Part shown: positions 42,685 to 51,284 of the stretch, piece by piece
How the letters are laid out: each line of letters begins with the position of its first letter
How positions within the stretch are numbered: the first letter of the stretch is position 1
Assembly: GCA_043777755.1 (NCBI GenBank)
Contig: JAYWHK010000212.1
Span: forward strand, 1 to 64,000
DNA: 64,000 bases
Reading direction: 5' to 3'
DNA from: CANHEE01 sp043777755
GTDB taxonomy: Bacteria > Bacteroidota > Bacteroidia > Chitinophagales > Saprospiraceae
The notes under the pieces: model-generated
The model's input: only the letters and a program-made list of their open reading frames with translations
Databases searched by the model: none
Told to the model about the DNA's origin: nothing
Made by a program: the position numbers and the translations under genes

Positions 42685-43650
42685 TTATACATAATCAAAC
42701 AGTGCCATATCATATACCTCATTTATTTTTTCATAATCAATAATGCTACCATGTTTTTCATCAGCGTGATACATTGGTGAGAATTTTTTAGCCCAATTCA
42801 TCTCACTGTGTTGATATGATTTTCGGGATTGTACCATTTGCCCAAAAGTAATGTCATAAGCCGTTACAAATGCCAATAATTCAGCATTTATATTTTTAAA
42901 ATCTTCCAAACGTTTTCCATAAAAAGGACTTGTTGGCGTTATTGGATGAACAATTGTCCAGTTCAAAGGAAATAAGGCAATTTTAGAGCGTTCCAAATCC
43001 AAGGGTTGAAAATGTCTGCGTTTTATACCATTTTCATCGTCTGCTACCCAAGAAAATGTCAATTGAACTGCTACGTCAATCAAATCAGTATTGCGTTGAT
43101 TGACCATACGAAACATAATAGCATTGGTTTCATCTTTGAATGGAGAAATATTTGCCATTGAACTGTATAAAATTTTTGCTTTCGGACGGGTGAATTTAGC
43201 ATAATACAAACCCGTTATCAAGGCAAAAATCAATAAACCTGTCAGTGCCTCAAAAGCCGCAATAACATTCGACAAAAAACAAAGTGGCGATACTGCACCA
43301 TAGCCCACTGTTGTCAATGTTTGTACACTAAAAAAATAACATTTAAAATATTCTGAAAAAAAATCATTGTAATGCTCACCTGAAAGAGATTCCACTCCTA
43401 TACTATAGTATATGAATGCAAAAACGGCATTTACTATCGCATAAAAAATAAAAATAACAAGATGAAACTTAAACCAGGACATTTCTAACAAATCCTGATA
43501 AGGATGCCAAAAGAATTGACCTTTCCTTTTTGCTTTGAATTTACCGTTTTCATCAAGCAAACGATAATTGCCCGTAAGTTGATTTCCTAAACCCAAGTCG
43601 TGCTCAGGTTCTGTACTTTTTTGAGTGTCCGAGTGGTAATTTTTAGCCAT
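42685..43650 (-). CDS. Inward-rectifier potassium channel (KirBac-like)
   Basis: The 321-residue inner-membrane protein has the Kir layout: a cytoplasmic N-terminus with HPYQDLLEMSWFKFH slide helix, TM1 (residues about 65-85), a pore loop with the selectivity filter TLTTVGYGAVSP, TM2 (about 125-148), and a C-terminal immunoglobulin-like cytoplasmic domain from ARPKAKILYSSMA to the end. It conducts K+ and may be gated by lipids or ligands. Single gene, terminated by the bidirectional hairpin. Confidence 0.94.
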   Translation of the reverse strand: MAKNYHSDTQKSTEPEHDLGLGNQLTGNYRLLDENGKFKAKRKGQFFWHPYQDLLEMSWFKFHLVIFIFYAIVNAVFAFIYYSIGVESLSGEHYNDFFSEYFKCYFFSVQTLTTVGYGAVSPLCFLSNVIAAFEALTGLLIFALITGLYYAKFTRPKAKILYSSMANISPFKDETNAIMFRMVNQRNTDLIDVAVQLTFSWVADDENGIKRRHFQPLDLERSKIALFPLNWTIVHPITPTSPFYGKRLEDFKNINAELLAFVTAYDITFGQMVQSRKSYQHSEMNWAKKFSPMYHADEKHGSIIDYEKINEVYDMALFDYV

Positions 43651-43733
43651 TTTTTATTTTTTATAGAAATTTATTTTTGTAGCCATTTTGCAACATTATT
43701 ACTAAACAATGGTGTAAAATAAATGTTCTACCT

Positions 43734-43741
43734 TATTTTTG
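43734..43741 (+). promoter_or_regulatory. Promoter -7 box (TATTTTTG) for the SusCD operon
   Basis: Matches TAnnTTTG, 54 bases before the SusC ATG at 43796. Confidence 0.45.
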
Positions 43742-43795
43742 CAAAATTATTTAAAACGCAAAGATAGGCATTGCCTATAAAATGTATGAAATTCT

Positions 43796-46700
43796 ATGAA
43801 AATTAAATTTTTACAAGCAACAACATTATTTATTGGATTGTTCTTTTGTTCTTTTAACATTGCTTTTTCACAAGACACTAAAAGTGTCAAAGGTGTAATT
43901 AAAGACAAAGCAAGCGAAGGAATTCCTTACGCCAACATTCAAATCAAAGGAAGTCTTGCTGGTGCAGTAGCGGACGTTGATGGTAATTTTAGCATCAACT
44001 TGCCAAACCTCAATACGACTTTGGTTTTTTCCTCTTTGGGCTACCAAACAAAAGAAATTGAAGTAAAAAATACTTCTTTCTTAGACGTTAAACTCGAAGA
44101 TCAGTATAGCGAACTCAACGAAACTGTTGTTGTTGGCTATGGAACACTTCAAAAAAGTGTTATCACTGGTGCAATTTCTTCTGTCAAAAACAAAGATTTT
44201 CGTGACCAACCCGTAACTGCGGTAGGCAATGCTATTCAAGGAAAATTGGCTGGTGTGAATGTTGTAAGTCCTTCGGGTACGCCAGGAGCAGGTCTATTGT
44301 TCAACATTCGTGGTTCATTTAGTCCTTTGTATGTCGTAGATGGGATTCCTTTAATCAGCGAAAACAATTCAAGTCTTGAAAGTTCTTATGATTTGAGTGG
44401 GGCAGCTGTTGGAAAAGGGCAATCTGTTTCTTCTATTTCTGACATCAATCCAAACGATATTGAAAGCATTGAAGTGTTAAAAGATGCTTCGGCAGCAGCG
44501 ATTTATGGCGCACGTGCGGCTAATGGCGTTGTTTTGATTACGACCAAAAGAGGAAATTCCGAGCGTACTGAATTTGGTATCAATCAATATACAGGCATAC
44601 AGGAACGCACCCGAACCATTGATTTCATGTCAGCATCTGAAATGAAAGACCTTTTAAAAGATGGTTTGAACCAAGATCGTTTGATTTATGAAAAAGATAA
44701 AACCGCTTTTGACGATATTGATGGTTTTAATCCAGCTATTTTTAGTACCAATTTGAATGATAGTATTTACAACAACGATGTAAATACCGTTTGGCTTGAT
44801 GAAGTACTTCAACGTGCGCCTATCAACAATACTGAAATCTATGCACGTGGTGGTAACGCACGTACTCGTTTTCACATCAGTGGAAATTATTTTAACCAAC
44901 AAGGAATCGTGACCAATTCTGGTTTTAAGCGTTTGAGTACTCGATTCAATTTTGACCATAAAGTGAATGAGCATTTTTCCCTTGGAAATACATTGATGCT
45001 CGCTCGTAGTGTCAATAAGCGTAGTTTTAATGACAATACATATTCTGGAATTATTACCAACGCAATTGGTGCATCTCCTTGGATGCCAGCTTATTTGGAA
45101 GATGGCTCTTATGCAGAATACGATGATTATCAAGCAACTTGGTTGTCGGATAATCCTGTAAAAACCATCAATGAAGTAAGTGCAATTTCAACAACAAATA
45201 GAGTTTTAGGTTCTATTTTTGGAGAATATAAGTTCAATAAAGACCTTCGTTTCAAAACATCTTGGTCAATAGATTATACTGATTTGACGGACAACCAATA
45301 TTTTTCTCCTTTGACTTATGATGCAATTGAAGTGCGTGGCCGTGCTTTGTACAACAGTTATAAAGGTTTGAATTGGTTGAGCGAAAATATTTTGGCGTAC
45401 CACAAAACCTTTGGCGAAGAACACACTTTTGACTTGGTGGCAGGAACAAGCGTACAAGAAGCACAATCTCGTCGCCTTGGTTTTAAAGGAGAACAATTCA
45501 CCAATATTGCAAATCTGAGTGAAATTAGCAATGCTGGACAAATCACTAAAAGACCAGCATCAAGTGGTGCATTGGGTTTGGTATCTTACTTTGGACGTTT
45601 GAATTATGATTTTAAAAATAAATTGATTTGGTCAGGAAGTTTCCGTGTAGATGGTTCTTCTCGTTTTGCAGAAGGCAATCGCTATGCTTCTTTTGGCTCT
45701 ACTTCTTTTGGCTACCGCATCATTAGTAGCGACGACGTTACAAGCCAAAAACTAATCACAGACCTCAAAGCTCGTGTGAGTTTCGGAACAACTGGCGACC
45801 AAGAAATCGGTGATTTTAGTCAAAAAAATGGCTACGCAAGTGGAACTTACAACGGCAACGCTTCGCTTATTCCTTTCAATTTGGCAAATCCTGATTTGAC
45901 TTGGCAAAAAAATACGATTCTCAATGCAGGTCTTGATTTTGAACTAAAAAAAGGTAGAATCGTAGGGGCAATTGAAGCATTTGTTTCTAACAAAAGAGGA
46001 CTTTTATTCGCAAGCCGTGTGCCAGGAACAACAGGTTTTGGCAGTATTACAAGCAACGCTGGTACAATTCAAAGCAAAGGCGTAGAATTAACTTTGAATG
46101 CAACCTTGATTAATCGTGGTCGTTTCCGTTGGACAGTTGGCTCAAACGCTTCTTTTATCCAAAATAAATATACAGAATTGGCAGAAGACAATCAAATTGT
46201 TTCGGCTTATTCGGATATTGCACCAACGCACATCATTCAAGTTGGACAACCTGTTGGAACATTTTGGGGCTTAAAATTTGATGGCGTTGATCCAGAAACA
46301 GGTGACGCAACTTTTATAGATAATAATGACGATGGTGTGATTGACAACAATGATGCACAAGTTATTGGTCGTGCATTTCCAAAAGCTTTTGGAGGTTTTA
46401 ACACCAATGTGACTTATAAGCGTTTTGATTTTGCAATGGCAGCTCAATTCAGTATCGGAAATCAAGTATATAATTTGATTCGTCCAACGTATGAAAACTT
46501 AGGTTGGATAGATGGCGGTTGGGACGAAAATTACAGCATCACAAATTTTTACGCCAACAATAGCAAAAACGTATTGAACCGTTGGAAAAAACCTGGCGAC
46601 GTTACAGATGTTCCTCGTGCTTCTGTGCTGACTCAAAATTATGCTGAGGCTTCGTCCATGTATGTTGAAGATGCTTCTTTTTTACGCATTAGAACCATGA

Positions 46701-46918
46701 ATGTTGGTTATAATTTCAAGCATGTAAAAGGCTTTTTTGAAACAGCTCGTTTGTATTTCCAAGTTCAAAACCCATTTGTTTTCACAAAATACTCAGGGTT
46801 TGACCCAGAAGTAAGTTCTACGGGTGGTGATCGTGGCGCAGAGCAGACCGCAGGTGTTGATTATGCGGCTTATCCACAAGCCAGAACATATACACTTGGT
46901 GCAAACGTAACATTTTAA
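43796..46918 (+). CDS. SusC/RagA family TonB-dependent outer-membrane transporter
   Basis: A 1040-residue protein with a signal peptide, a CarboxypepD_reg-like N-terminal domain (residues about 30-105, SVKGVIKDKASEGIPYANIQ), a plug with SPLYVVDGIPL and the family signature IEVLKDASAAAIYGARAANG, then a beta-barrel ending in the C-terminal YTLGANVTF. It would import an oligosaccharide or similar with its SusD partner. The SusD gene follows 22 bases later. No glycosidase, regulator or sigma/anti-sigma pair is close, so the substrate cannot be inferred. Confidence 0.97.
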   Translation: MKIKFLQATTLFIGLFFCSFNIAFSQDTKSVKGVIKDKASEGIPYANIQIKGSLAGAVADVDGNFSINLPNLNTTLVFSSLGYQTKEIEVKNTSFLDVKLEDQYSELNETVVVGYGTLQKSVITGAISSVKNKDFRDQPVTAVGNAIQGKLAGVNVVSPSGTPGAGLLFNIRGSFSPLYVVDGIPLISENNSSLESSYDLSGAAVGKGQSVSSISDINPNDIESIEVLKDASAAAIYGARAANGVVLITTKRGNSERTEFGINQYTGIQERTRTIDFMSASEMKDLLKDGLNQDRLIYEKDKTAFDDIDGFNPAIFSTNLNDSIYNNDVNTVWLDEVLQRAPINNTEIYARGGNARTRFHISGNYFNQQGIVTNSGFKRLSTRFNFDHKVNEHFSLGNTLMLARSVNKRSFNDNTYSGIITNAIGASPWMPAYLEDGSYAEYDDYQATWLSDNPVKTINEVSAISTTNRVLGSIFGEYKFNKDLRFKTSWSIDYTDLTDNQYFSPLTYDAIEVRGRALYNSYKGLNWLSENILAYHKTFGEEHTFDLVAGTSVQEAQSRRLGFKGEQFTNIANLSEISNAGQITKRPASSGALGLVSYFGRLNYDFKNKLIWSGSFRVDGSSRFAEGNRYASFGSTSFGYRIISSDDVTSQKLITDLKARVSFGTTGDQEIGDFSQKNGYASGTYNGNASLIPFNLANPDLTWQKNTILNAGLDFELKKGRIVGAIEAFVSNKRGLLFASRVPGTTGFGSITSNAGTIQSKGVELTLNATLINRGRFRWTVGSNASFIQNKYTELAEDNQIVSAYSDIAPTHIIQVGQPVGTFWGLKFDGVDPETGDATFIDNNDDGVIDNNDAQVIGRAFPKAFGGFNTNVTYKRFDFAMAAQFSIGNQVYNLIRPTYENLGWIDGGWDENYSITNFYANNSKNVLNRWKKPGDVTDVPRASVLTQNYAEASSMYVEDASFLRIRTMNVGYNFKHVKGFFETARLYFQVQNPFVFTKYSGFDPEVSSTGGDRGAEQTAGVDYAAYPQARTYTLGANVTF

Positions 46919-46940
46919 TTTTTTGTAAAAATATTTAACA

Positions 46941-48320
46941 ATGAAAAAAATAAATTTATATCTATATATTATAATATGCAGTATTGGTTTTGGAGCGTGT
47001 GGCGTTTTGGAACAAAATTCACCTGACATTGTCAGTACTGAAACTGTATTTGAGTCAGCAGACGGATTTCGTGCAGCCCGTTTGGGTATGTACTCCTTGA
47101 TGGGCAACGAAAATTATTACGGTGGTTTTTATCCTTTGGCATTAGACGCTCATTCTGACAACGCCACAACTGGCGGCTATGACGTTGAATCATTAAATGA
47201 AATTGGCGAAAAACGCTTGACAGCTTCCAATCTTTTTGTGGAAAGAATGTGGATTTCGTTGTACGCAACGGCAAACGCTGCGAATCAAATTTTAGAAAAT
47301 ATTGACAAACTCAAAGCTGAGGATTTTGATAAAAATGAAAAAAACAACATCAAAGGAGAAGCTTTGTTTGTTCGTGCTTTGGTTCATTTTGATGCCTTGA
47401 AAATGTTTGGTGAACACTGGAATCAAGATTCAGAGTACGGTATTCCTTTGGCAATAAAAGTGCAAAGACCAAGCGATATTTTAGCTCGATCTTCTGTAAA
47501 AAATACTTATGGTCAAATCGCTGATGATTTGCGAAATGCAGAAATGTTGGTCGGCAACGATGACGATAAAGGCAAAATATTTATTACAAAAAATGCTGTA
47601 CAAGCACTTTTTGCAAGGGTTTGTATTTTTGCAAAAGACTATAAAAATGCTACATTTTATGCCAATGAAGTTGTTAAAACAGGTTCTTATAGCTTATACG
47701 ATAGTGCTGATTTTTCAAAATTATACAGTGCAAGACAATCGCAAGAATCTATTTTTGAGCTAAAATTCGATGTTCAGAATCGTAGTGCTTACAATGCTTT
47801 GACTTACAAAAGAGCTGATGCGACACGACCAGAACTTAGTTTTTTCCCTTCTGCCGATTTGGACACATTTTTTCAAAAAAGAAAAGACGATGTTCGTGTG
47901 CAAACCGCAGATTTTGAAGGAAATGACGTAACGATTCAGCCCGATGGACGTACTCAAAAATACCGTGGTGAAAACCTCCAAGACAATCCAGCTTATGTAT
48001 TGCGTTATGCCGAAATGTTGTTAATTTTGGCGGAAGCAAAAGGTTATCCAACAGGTTTAGCGGACTTGAATATGCTTCGTGAAAAAAGAGGTTTGAGCGT
48101 TTTAACAAATACAGATGTCAAAAATGAAGCTGAATTTAAAATGGTTCTCGTGGACGAAAGAAGGGCAGAATTTAACATGGAAGGTAGCCGTTTCACGGAT
48201 TTGGCTCGCCTTGGCTTGGTAGAAGATGTTTTAGGAAAAGGTGTAAAACCTGTTTTTCCAATTCCTTTAAGAGAATTTTTAGCAACGAATGGAACATTGA
48301 AGCAATATCCTGGTTACTAA
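46941..48320 (+). CDS. SusD/RagB family nutrient-binding outer-membrane lipoprotein
   Basis: The 459-residue lipoprotein has a lipobox (ICSIGFGAC) at about residue 20. The TPR-like SusD fold is seen in FVRALVHFDALKMFGEHW, FARVCIFAKDYKNATFYANE and the C-terminal YVLRYAEMLLILAEAKGYP and VDERRAEFNMEGSRFTDLAR. It lids the SusC transporter. It ends at a strong terminator at 48341-48377. Confidence 0.96.
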   Translation: MKKINLYLYIIICSIGFGACGVLEQNSPDIVSTETVFESADGFRAARLGMYSLMGNENYYGGFYPLALDAHSDNATTGGYDVESLNEIGEKRLTASNLFVERMWISLYATANAANQILENIDKLKAEDFDKNEKNNIKGEALFVRALVHFDALKMFGEHWNQDSEYGIPLAIKVQRPSDILARSSVKNTYGQIADDLRNAEMLVGNDDDKGKIFITKNAVQALFARVCIFAKDYKNATFYANEVVKTGSYSLYDSADFSKLYSARQSQESIFELKFDVQNRSAYNALTYKRADATRPELSFFPSADLDTFFQKRKDDVRVQTADFEGNDVTIQPDGRTQKYRGENLQDNPAYVLRYAEMLLILAEAKGYPTGLADLNMLREKRGLSVLTNTDVKNEAEFKMVLVDERRAEFNMEGSRFTDLARLGLVEDVLGKGVKPVFPIPLREFLATNGTLKQYPGY

Positions 48321-48340
48321 TATACAAGTCCGATGGACGC

Positions 48341-48377
48341 AAAAAAACACTTCTTGATAATCAAGAAGTGTTTTTTT
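48341..48377 (+). terminator. Terminator of the SusCD operon
   Basis: AAAAAAACACTTCTTGA (48341-48357) and TCAAGAAGTGTTTTTTT (48361-48377) form a perfect 17-bp stem with a 3-base loop and T-run. Confidence 0.92.
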
Positions 48378-48447
48378 ATTTTATGTAAAATACTGAAAAT
48401 CAGTTATTTATTTTTTTATTTAAAAATATCTGATTATGTACTCAAAT

Positions 48448-49053
48448 TTAGTTCTCTTGTCTTTTTTTCATCTCGTCACGAATTTCGGCAGCACGCTCAT
48501 AATTTTCATTTTGCAATGATTCATTTAAGAAATTTTGCAATTCGTCCATTGAATATTGACGAAGACCACCTTTGCCAGTTTCTTTGGCTGCGGCTGCACC
48601 ACCTTTGCGACGACGGGCAGGAGCTGCGCCTTCTTCTGCGCCTTCGGTTTCGATACCTGCCGCTTCCAAAATAAATTCGTAAGTAAAAATCGGACAACCG
48701 TAACGAACCGCAATCGCAATCGCATCAGAAGTACGTGAATCAATTTCGTGTTCAATTCCCGTGCGCTCACAAATTAATTTTGCATAAAAAACACCATCTA
48801 AAAGATTGCTGATGACTACTTCTTTGACATCTACATCGAAAGTGTCCAAGGTATTTTTCATCAAATCGTGTGTTAGCGGACGTGCAGGTGACATACGCTC
48901 AATCGCAACAGCGATTGATTGGGCTTCATAACCGCCAATAACGACGGGCAAACGACGTGTTCCACCGCCACGTTCTTGAAGTATTACTGCATAATTATGC
49001 GATTGTGTCACACTATGCGAAAGGGCAATAATTTCTAATTCTATCTTATCCAT
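48448..49053 (-). CDS. DUF151 bifunctional nuclease family protein with UVR motif
   Basis: The 201-residue protein starts at 49053 (MDKIELEIIALSHS); an upstream in-frame Met is unlikely because the TATCTTTG promoter box at 49086 is close. The DUF151 domain occupies residues 1-130 (LPVVIGGYEAQSIAVAIERM, SRTSDAIAIAVRYGCPIFTYE), known from bifunctional DNase/RNase proteins. A low-complexity Ala/Gly-rich linker follows, then a C-terminal UvrB/C-type UVR motif (LQNENYERAAEIRDEMKKRQ), often involved in protein contact. Monocistronic. Confidence 0.92.
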   Translation of the reverse strand: MDKIELEIIALSHSVTQSHNYAVILQERGGGTRRLPVVIGGYEAQSIAVAIERMSPARPLTHDLMKNTLDTFDVDVKEVVISNLLDGVFYAKLICERTGIEHEIDSRTSDAIAIAVRYGCPIFTYEFILEAAGIETEGAEEGAAPARRRKGGAAAAKETGKGGLRQYSMDELQNFLNESLQNENYERAAEIRDEMKKRQEN

Positions 49054-49085
49054 TTGTAAAATGAACTGTCTGTAGTTCAAAGGTG

Positions 49086-49093
49086 CAAAGATA
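49086..49093 (-). promoter_or_regulatory. Promoter -7 box for the DUF151 gene
   Basis: The minus strand reads TATCTTTG, matching TAnnTTTG, 32 bases upstream of the preferred ATG. Confidence 0.5.
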
Positions 49094-49210
49094 CAATTGG
49101 ATTATCAAATATTAAAATCTTAGCTGGTTTTTGTTTATTTTTCATTCAAAGTAGTTGTTTTTCATACAATTATTAGAGCTTTTGAGAATAGAATGAAATT
49201 TTTTTTGGAA

Positions 49211-49242
49211 TTGTCGGCATTTTTTGCATAGCTTTACCTTTG
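49211..49242 (+). promoter_or_regulatory. Promoter (-33 TTG, -7 TACCTTTG) for the nucleotidyltransferase
   Basis: TTG (49211-49213) and TACCTTTG (49235-49242) are 21 bases apart and 22 bases before the ATG. Confidence 0.6.
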
Positions 49243-49264
49243 AAAAAGAACTATTGTAGTATTT

Positions 49265-50263
49265 ATGAAAGCAATTATTCCAGTCGCTGGAGCAGGAACT
49301 CGTCTTCGTCCGCATACTTATACCCAACCTAAACCACTGATTCCTGTGGCAGGAAAAACCATTATTGCCTTTAATATTGAGGCGTTACAGTTGGCTGGGA
49401 TTCAGGATTTTGTCTTCATCATTGGTTATATGGGCGATAAAATCAAGGATTATGTCTTGTTGAATTATCCTGACATTAAGGCAACTTTTGTTGTACAAGA
49501 AGACCGTGACGGTTTGGGTCATGCGATTTGGACAGCAAGGGATTTTTTTTCAAAAGAAGAAGAAATTTTGATTGTTTTAGGCGACATTATTTTTGAAACA
49601 GATTTGCAAAAAGTAATTGCTAATCCGCACTCGTCGATAGGTGTACGCAAGGTCAATGATCCTCGGTCATTTGGTGTTGTTGAAATGTTGGAGGATTGTT
49701 CTTGGATAAAAAAAGTAGTTGAAAAGCCTCGTATTCCAAAATCAGACTTGGCAATTGTAGGCATTTATAAAATCAAAGAAATTTCACAACTTATTGATTG
49801 TCTTTATTTTAACATCAAAAACGATGTTCGTTCAGTAAATGAGATTCAACTGACTGATGCGATTCAAAAAATGCTTGAAGAAGGTTGCAAAATCAATACT
49901 TTTGCCGTTGATGTTTGGTTTGATTGTGGTAAAAAAGATATTTTACTGGAAACCAATCGTGTACTTTTAGAGCGAAATGCCGCAGAATATGTCAATACGC
50001 CAAGTTTTGAAACAGCCATTATTGTACATCCTGTAAGCATCGGAAAAGGTTGTAAAATTACCAATTCTATCATTGGTCCTTATGTAACGATTGGTCAAAA
50101 CTCCATGATTGATGCTTCTATTGTAAAAAATTCTATCATTGGCAGTTATTCGACTATCAATGAAGTGTCCTTACAAAACTCCGTTATTGGCAGCGATTCT
50201 TCCATAAAAGGGCCGTTTCAAAGTTTGAATATTGGCGACAATACGGAGATTGATTTGAGTTAG
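49265..50263 (+). CDS. Sugar-phosphate nucleotidyltransferase with beta-helix tail
   Basis: The 332-residue protein begins MKAIIPVAGAGTRLRPHTYT, the NTP-binding motif of NDP-sugar pyrophosphorylases, followed by PKPLIPVAGKTI and later VEKP and DVWFDCGK. The C-terminal 80 residues form left-handed beta-helix hexapeptide repeats (IGPYVTIGQNSMIDASIV). It would make an activated sugar such as GDP-mannose or dTDP-glucose; the exact sugar is not decided. Its stop overlaps the convergent DUF4292 gene by four bases. Confidence 0.9.
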   Translation: MKAIIPVAGAGTRLRPHTYTQPKPLIPVAGKTIIAFNIEALQLAGIQDFVFIIGYMGDKIKDYVLLNYPDIKATFVVQEDRDGLGHAIWTARDFFSKEEEILIVLGDIIFETDLQKVIANPHSSIGVRKVNDPRSFGVVEMLEDCSWIKKVVEKPRIPKSDLAIVGIYKIKEISQLIDCLYFNIKNDVRSVNEIQLTDAIQKMLEEGCKINTFAVDVWFDCGKKDILLETNRVLLERNAAEYVNTPSFETAIIVHPVSIGKGCKITNSIIGPYVTIGQNSMIDASIVKNSIIGSYSTINEVSLQNSVIGSDSSIKGPFQSLNIGDNTEIDLS

Positions 50264-51048
50264 TCCATGCGTTTGTATTTTTTTGGAATGTCAAAACGGA
50301 TAACTTTTGGCTTGTCAATCTCAATTTCGTTAAATTTTAATTCAGCAGACAATTCGGTGCTTTTGTTTTTAGCTTCCAAATTGCGTGTATAAGAAAACGG
50401 GCGTTGATTCAACAGCTTGTAATCGCTATAATTCATTTCCATCTGAGCGTTTTGCGTAGCATCGTTGAACTCGGATTTTTTCAATTCATAATTTTTTTTA
50501 TTCAAAAAATAAGTAGCGTCCAAGGTTTTGTACGATGAGGTCAATTGCGCCAAACTATCATTCATGTTCACTTCCAAGCCTTTTGCGTCCAAACTTATCG
50601 CATTTCCAATAATAAGGTGTTGAATCAGGTCGAAACGAGCTGGTAAATTGAAGCGTTCCGCCAGAACAGACAATGGTTTTGCATCGTATTCTTGCTGAAG
50701 TCTATTGATAAAAAAGAAAGAATCGGGCGTAATCAAAGCACGTCCGCCTTCAAAACCAAATTTTTTGACCACCAACAAAATCGCACTGTCTTTGCGAAAT
50801 TGAACAACGGCATCAATGTTCACTTCCGAACCGTTCATTACGACATTAATATTGGCTTTTCCATTAAAAAAATTAGGCATCCAGTAATTTTTTTCTACAT
50901 TTTTCAAAAAAACCTTAGCAGGATCAGCACTTGGTCGGCTTGGTTCAGTGGTTTTGACTGTTTCGGTGTTTGCTGTTTTTTTTGTGCTACAAGCAAAAAT
51001 GAAAATAAAAAAGAATAAAAATATGGCTGAAAAATATGTTTTGTGCAT
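50260..51048 (-). CDS. DUF4292 domain lipoprotein
   Basis: The 262-residue lipoprotein has the lipobox IFIFACS (Cys about 20), then a Thr/Lys-rich linker and the DUF4292 domain (NGKANINVVMNGSEVNIDAV, MQHLIIGNAISLDAKGLEVN-like region, and KVIRFDIPKKYKRMD at the end). DUF4292 proteins resemble LolA/LolB-like outer-membrane lipid-handling folds, so a role in lipoprotein or LPS transport is possible. Monocistronic; the 3' end overlaps the convergent nucleotidyltransferase gene. Confidence 0.85.
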   Translation of the reverse strand: MHKTYFSAIFLFFFIFIFACSTKKTANTETVKTTEPSRPSADPAKVFLKNVEKNYWMPNFFNGKANINVVMNGSEVNIDAVVQFRKDSAILLVVKKFGFEGGRALITPDSFFFINRLQQEYDAKPLSVLAERFNLPARFDLIQHLIIGNAISLDAKGLEVNMNDSLAQLTSSYKTLDATYFLNKKNYELKKSEFNDATQNAQMEMNYSDYKLLNQRPFSYTRNLEAKNKSTELSAELKFNEIEIDKPKVIRFDIPKKYKRMD

Positions 51049-51064
51049 TGTGTGTAAAGTTTAA

Positions 51065-51166
51065 TGGGTGTATAACAAATTTTTATAGTTTAAAACTCAT
51101 CAAGGGTTTAAAACCCTTGATGAGTTGAGATATTCAAAACTATTGTGTAAATTTGTTATGCATCCA
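51065..51166. repeat. MITE-like element with 18-bp terminal inverted repeats and an internal palindrome
   Basis: TGGGTGTATAACAAATTT (51065-51082) and AAATTTGTTATGCATCCA (51149-51166) are inverted repeats (16 of 18). Inside, AACTCATCAAGGGTTT (51094-51109) and AAACCCTTGATGAGTT (51111-51126) are perfect. Noncoding, 17 bases upstream of the DUF4292 gene start. Confidence 0.8.
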
Positions 51167-51254
51167 GTTTGATTTAGATGCTAAAACGTAAAAATGTAAT
51201 TTTTGTTATAAAAATACTTACTGTGAAGTTTTTGTATATTTTTTACGTGTCGTA

Positions 51255-51284
51255 GGGTAGCACGAACTTTAGTTCGTGCTACCC
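51255..51284. repeat. Perfect 13-bp palindrome containing a gene stop codon
   Basis: GGGTAGCACGAAC (51255-51267) and GTTCGTGCTACCC (51272-51284) are exact reverse complements with a 4-base loop. The stop codon of the minus-strand membrane protein gene (51269-51271) is in the loop. No T-run follows, so it is not a standard terminator. Confidence 0.85.

Noticed and set aside
51255..51284. The 13-bp palindrome as an intrinsic terminator
   Set aside because: There is no T-run after the stem on the minus strand.
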